This document shows positions 63,958 to 64,000 of a stretch of 64,000 nt of DNA, one piece after another. The notes under the pieces were generated by a model. The model worked only from the letters and a program-made list of their open reading frames with translations. It ran no database searches and was not told the origin of the DNA. The DNA comes from Glossina fuscipes. Its lineage: Eukaryota; Arthropoda; Insecta; Diptera; Glossinidae. The stretch is from assembly GCF_014805625.2 (NCBI RefSeq), contig NW_023998414.1, forward strand, positions 31,865,837-31,929,836. The letters are read 5' to 3'. The first letter of the stretch is position 1; every line of letters begins with the position of its first letter. The position numbers and the translations under genes were made by a program.

Positions 63958-64000
<43 letters not shown>
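63958..64000. repeat. Terminal poly-T run
   Basis: At least 40 consecutive T run to the end of the window, so the true length is not visible. Could be a real homopolymer or an unresolved assembly region. Confidence 0.9.

Overview
This window is AT-rich, intron- and repeat-dominated nuclear DNA of an insect. Long homopolymer A/T tracts, (TA)n, (CA)n and (TC)n microsatellites and decayed Tc1/mariner and non-LTR elements fill most of it. The one confident gene, its poly-glutamine/poly-histidine tracts and the repeat families point to a higher fly (Brachycera, possibly a tephritid-like genome). The species cannot be fixed from the sequence alone.

The only protein-coding gene I can support is on the minus strand at about 42.0-43.9 kb. 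It is a Buttonhead/Sp-family zinc-finger transcription factor of the Sp6-9 class, orthologous to Drosophila Sp1 (vertebrate Sp8-like). Two coding exons are visible. The upstream one (43543-43907) carries the Sp box. The downstream one (42027-43453) carries the Btd box, three C2H2 fingers, poly-Q and poly-H tracts, and the stop. The first coding exon and promoter were not found and should lie at higher coordinates, possibly beyond 64000. The large exon has two lesions: an in-frame TAG at 43090-43092, where the family has Tyr, and an extra base in an A9 run (minus sense; 42796-42804) between the Btd box and finger 1. All other domains are intact, so base-calling or assembly error is the simplest explanation. 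Real loss in this copy, or readthrough for the TAG alone, remain to be excluded.

The rest is non-coding. Layout: 1-8.9 kb simple repeats only; 8.9-9.5 kb Tc1 relic (-); 17.8-18.0 kb Tc1/mariner-superfamily relic (+); 18.5-19.5 kb non-LTR retrotransposon relic with an RNase H-like end (-); 24.1-24.5 kb irritans-type mariner relic (-); 25.1-25.8 kb mini-me-like repeat followed by a tRNA-like A/B-box unit; 33.5-33.8 kb inverted mini-me-like tail; 36.5-37.4 kb mariner relic (-) and 38.8-39.3 kb internally deleted copy of the same family (+); 42.0-43.9 kb Sp1; 45.2-45.3 kb third mini-me-like tail; 46-62 kb mostly AT-rich DNA with microsatellites; 62.6-62.9 kb mariner C-terminal relic (-); a run of at least 40 T at the end. 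No operon, CRISPR array, intact mobile element or new multigene system was found. In this setting the long non-coding flanks may hold enhancers of Sp1, which I cannot demonstrate from sequence.
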